Source: Opitutales bacterium UBA5694 (lineage in GTDB: Bacteria; Verrucomicrobiota; Verrucomicrobiia; Opitutales; Opitutaceae). Taken from it: 64,000 bases of DNA. The translations under genes and the position numbers were made by a program. The stretch's first letter is position 1. Each line of letters starts with the position of its first letter. The notes under the pieces are model-generated. The model ran no database searches. It saw only the letters and a program-made list of their open reading frames with translations, and had not been told where the DNA came from. The stretch is taken from contig DIHO01000012.1 of assembly GCA_002420185.1 (NCBI GenBank), forward strand, positions 110,581 to 174,580, written 5' to 3'. Below are positions 61,623 to 64,000 of this stretch, in pieces.

Positions 61623-63098
61623 ATGAAGCGATTAATTTTTGCCCCGATGTTCTTAATGCTGTCTCTGTCTTTGGAAATCGGTTTGGGAAAATCTCCCAAC
61701 ATTATATTTTTCATCTCCGATGATGTCAGTTGGAACGACTACGGTTGCTACGGGAACGCGGGGGCACGGACGCCCCACATCGATCGACTGGCTGCGAATG
61801 GGATGCAGTTTACGAATGCCTATTTGACGGCGAGCAGCTGCAGTCCGAGCCGTGCCAGCATCGTCACTGGAAGGTATCCGCACAACAACGGCAAAGCCGC
61901 GGAGCTTCATTTGCCGATTGCGGATCATTTGCCTTGGCTTCCTGAGGTATTAAGAGAAAAGGGTTACTACACAGCGCTTTCCGGGAAGAACCACATGAAG
62001 CGGGAGAATCCTCTAGAAACGCCACCCTTTGATGATATAAGTTCAGGCAGAGTCGAAGGGAACCGAGGGGGGCATGCAAACTGGCTTAGGGTGACGCAAG
62101 AGCGCCCGATCGACCAGCCCTTTTTCTTCTGGTTTGCTTCGAATGATGCCCATCGCGCTTGGGAAGCAGACAATGAGTGGGACGATGCACTCTACGGTCC
62201 CAAAATCGACCCTGCAGCGGTCGTAGTACCTCCTTTTCTCATAGATTCGGATAAGACAAGGGGAGATCTGGCGTCCTACTACAATGAAGTGACGCGTTTC
62301 GACCATTTCATTGGTGTGGTTGTCGGGGAACTTAAGGCCCAGGGCGTTTTGGACGATACGCTAATTTTTGTGCTCTCAGACAACGGGCGGCCTTTTCCGC
62401 GAGCTAAGACTCGCATGCATGACTCGGGGATGAAGACGGCACTGGTTGCTCATTGGCCAAACGGGATCAGCGATGGTGGTGTTAGCGATCGACTGGTCAG
62501 CGTGATAGACCTTGCCCCGACAGCAATTGAAGTAGCCGGGGGGAAGGCGGGGGCCACTTTTCAGGGAGTGAGCCTGGTGCCACTTTTCTACAATCGGGAG
62601 AAGCGCATTCGGAATTACGCTTTTTCAGAACACAATTGGCATGACTATGAGGCGTTGGGACGTAGTGTACGGTCGGAGACGCATTTGTACATAGTCAATG
62701 ATCGTCCTGAGAAAGCCTGGCAGGGACCGGCTGATTCTGTGCGGTCAGACTCGCATCTGGAATTACAGCGAGCCTTGAAGGAGCAAGCTTTGGATAATGC
62801 CCAGAACGATGTTTTTCTCGCACCACGGCCGTTGGTAGAATTCTATGACACAAAGAAAGATCCTCACCAGCTCAACAATCTAGCGGGAAATTCGAAATTA
62901 TCGAAAACTGAAGCGAAATTAGCCGCGATACTCAAGAAGTGGAGGCTGCAAACCGGGGACAGTATTCCTGAGCATATTTCGACGGACGAATTTCATCGGG
63001 AAACTGGGGTGCGTGTCGTGCAGAATGGTGCTTTTAGAGGAGAGACTCCTGGGGAATCGAAAGGAGCCTCCAGCATTAATCGGAGAGGACCGAGATGA
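61623..63098 (+). CDS. exported sulfatase, heparan-N-sulfatase-like
   Basis: Formylglycine sulfatase of 491 residues with a signal peptide (KRLIFAPMFLMLSLSLEIGL). Metal pair DD is at residues 33-34, CSPSR with the modified Cys at residue 73, followed by VTGRYPHNNGKAAELHLPI. The second metal site is FVLSDNGRPFPRAKTRMHDS, and the FSEHNWHDYEALGRSVRSET segment and the VEFYDTKKDPHQLNNLAGN tail fit the S1_8-like branch also seen at 20839. It stands divergent to the dehydratase operon, and its TGA overlaps the ATG of a DUF6797 gene, so the two are translationally linked. Confidence 0.92.
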   Translation: MKRLIFAPMFLMLSLSLEIGLGKSPNIIFFISDDVSWNDYGCYGNAGARTPHIDRLAANGMQFTNAYLTASSCSPSRASIVTGRYPHNNGKAAELHLPIADHLPWLPEVLREKGYYTALSGKNHMKRENPLETPPFDDISSGRVEGNRGGHANWLRVTQERPIDQPFFFWFASNDAHRAWEADNEWDDALYGPKIDPAAVVVPPFLIDSDKTRGDLASYYNEVTRFDHFIGVVVGELKAQGVLDDTLIFVLSDNGRPFPRAKTRMHDSGMKTALVAHWPNGISDGGVSDRLVSVIDLAPTAIEVAGGKAGATFQGVSLVPLFYNREKRIRNYAFSEHNWHDYEALGRSVRSETHLYIVNDRPEKAWQGPADSVRSDSHLELQRALKEQALDNAQNDVFLAPRPLVEFYDTKKDPHQLNNLAGNSKLSKTEAKLAAILKKWRLQTGDSIPEHISTDEFHRETGVRVVQNGAFRGETPGESKGASSINRRGPR

Positions 63099-64000
63099 CA
63101 TTGCAATTTGTGAAGAGCGCGTTTCATGGGCTTCTTTTGATCCTAGGCGGGGTCAATGTTGCTTTAGCATTACCTCCGTACGTGGCTCGGGATGCAGAGC
63201 CGCTCTATAAAAAGTTTCTGGATACGGACTTTCCGTTTATCGAAGCTACGGTGGACATGCGAGGCGTGGCTCCTGCGGGAACGGATGACAATTTGATTCC
63301 TCGGGCAATCGTGATTCCACTAGAGCACGACGTATTCGTTTGCTTTGATACAGAGTTGCTGAGGGTGGCAGGAATATGGCAGGGAGGCTATCTCTCGCCG
63401 AACGGATTGGCAATGTTGTCCTATCCGGTACCTCTTCGGAAGATGGGGCCTGGTCAGTCGAAACTCCCGCAACCCCTGGGTCAGGTCGTGTTTTCAACCG
63501 GGCTTTATCCCGGTTGGCAGGCCGGTCAGTTGAGTTTCGAGGATCCAAGACCAAGAGGGGTCGATCCGAAAGAGCTAGGACGCGGTCCGCTGGATCCAAC
63601 GACAGGAGAATGGCTGGGGATGGAAGATGCCGGAAACCAAGCGGTGTTGCACTATCGGCTCTTCGATGGCAAGGTTAGGGAGCGATTTCAAGCCAAGGAG
63701 ATTGACGGTGATCTCGTGGTTCTGCGTACGATTGAAGTCAATGGTTTGAGTGAAGAGATTCGATTGATCCTGGCGGAACGAGGCGACGGTAAAGTAATTA
63801 ATCGAGGAAGTGATCTGGAAGCTGATCCTGAGGGAAATCGAATTTTCCATCGTCTTGTGGCGAGTGGGAATCCTCAGGTGCTATCGGTTGGCTACAACTT
63901 TAGCAAAATTGGTGTCTTTTTAGTTTCTTCCAAAGAAAGTGAGTTGGTAGAAGGGGGGAAAGCGAACGCTCGATGGTCGCATACTATAGTGGCGGGGATA
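63095..64000 (+). CDS. DUF6797 family protein (3' end beyond the window)
   Basis: The first 302 residues of a larger exported protein that starts inside the sulfatase stop (ATGA). A signal peptide (FVKSAFHGLLLILGGVNVAL) is followed by PPYVARDAEPLYKKFLDTDF and VDMRGVAPAGTDDNLIPRAI, then DVFVCFDTELLRVAGIWQGG and LDPTTGEWLGMEDAGNQAVL, all typical of DUF6797. Full members run to 800-1000 residues and usually end with a cytochrome-c domain, which would be outside the window. They accompany sulfatases and DUF1592/DUF1553 proteins in Verrucomicrobia and Planctomycetes; function unknown. Confidence 0.85.
   Translation, partial: MTLQFVKSAFHGLLLILGGVNVALALPPYVARDAEPLYKKFLDTDFPFIEATVDMRGVAPAGTDDNLIPRAIVIPLEHDVFVCFDTELLRVAGIWQGGYLSPNGLAMLSYPVPLRKMGPGQSKLPQPLGQVVFSTGLYPGWQAGQLSFEDPRPRGVDPKELGRGPLDPTTGEWLGMEDAGNQAVLHYRLFDGKVRERFQAKEIDGDLVVLRTIEVNGLSEEIRLILAERGDGKVINRGSDLEADPEGNRIFHRLVASGNPQVLSVGYNFSKIGVFLVSSKESELVEGGKANARWSHTIVAGI

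Noticed and set aside
1..64000. Search for CRISPR arrays, prophage genes, insertion sequences, defence systems or a biosynthetic cluster
   Set aside because: No regularly spaced direct repeats, integrase, transposase, phage structural gene, restriction or toxin gene, or modular synthase was recognised.

Overview
The window looks like chromosomal DNA of a heterotrophic, probably marine Verrucomicrobiota bacterium of the Opitutae/Puniceicoccales type. This is an inference from gene content: exported sulfatases, the Planctomycetes/Verrucomicrobia-typical DUF1592, DUF1552, DUF1549/DUF1553, DUF1501 and DUF6797 families, PQQ-like propellers, a large TonB-dependent receptor, and few Shine-Dalgarno sites. 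I see no rRNA, tRNA, CRISPR array, integrase, transposase or phage gene.

Layout. 0-5.5 kb: an AbgT-type transporter cut by the left edge, a decayed gene, an exported DUF1961 protein, and a two-gene operon of a DmpA-type peptidase and an NhaC-type antiporter. 6-17 kb: two sulfatases, three exported PQQ-like propellers, an exported RidA-like protein and a convergent overlapping pair of DoxX-like membrane proteins. Between them lie remnants of at least four more genes (sialate O-acetylesterase, a sulfatase, a probable PHP-type phosphodiesterase, an alpha/beta hydrolase), so this stretch is a decaying accessory region. 17.5-28.8 kb: a small coiled-coil protein, an exported esterase, a TIM-barrel isomerase-like protein, a third sulfatase, a DUF1552/DUF1592 pair, a cytosolic RidA-like protein and a PLP-dependent D-threonine-aldolase-like enzyme. 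29-32.8 kb: a second DUF1592/DUF1552 pair in the opposite order. 33-38.5 kb: an aldose-epimerase-like protein and a sugar ABC transporter (ATPase, permease, lipoprotein binding protein) whose permease carries an extra domain; the transporter lies between two copies of a hairpin repeat. 39.7-48.2 kb: a compact MoxR/Bat operon in which BatB+BatC and BatD+BatE look fused. 48.3-52.4 kb: a DUF1549/DUF1553 cytochrome-like protein with its DUF1501 partner. 52.7-57.8 kb: a cytochrome P450, a TonB-dependent receptor with a very short plug, and an exported methyltransferase. 58-61.5 kb: an operon of an enolase-superfamily sugar-acid dehydratase, an HpcH/HpaI aldolase and a LarA-like protein. 61.6-64 kb: a fourth sulfatase overlapping a DUF6797 gene that leaves the window.

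Together these suggest a cell that desulfates and degrades complex, uronate-containing glycans outside the cytoplasm, imports sugars by ABC and TonB systems, and cleaves sugar acids by dehydratase plus aldolase. Short palindromic REP-like elements are scattered in the intergenic regions from about 20 kb onward. Two of them appear to lie inside the N-terminal part of coding frames, and the BatD case is the most intriguing. Coordinates of starts are chosen mainly from signal peptides and gene overlaps, because ribosome binding sites are rarely visible.
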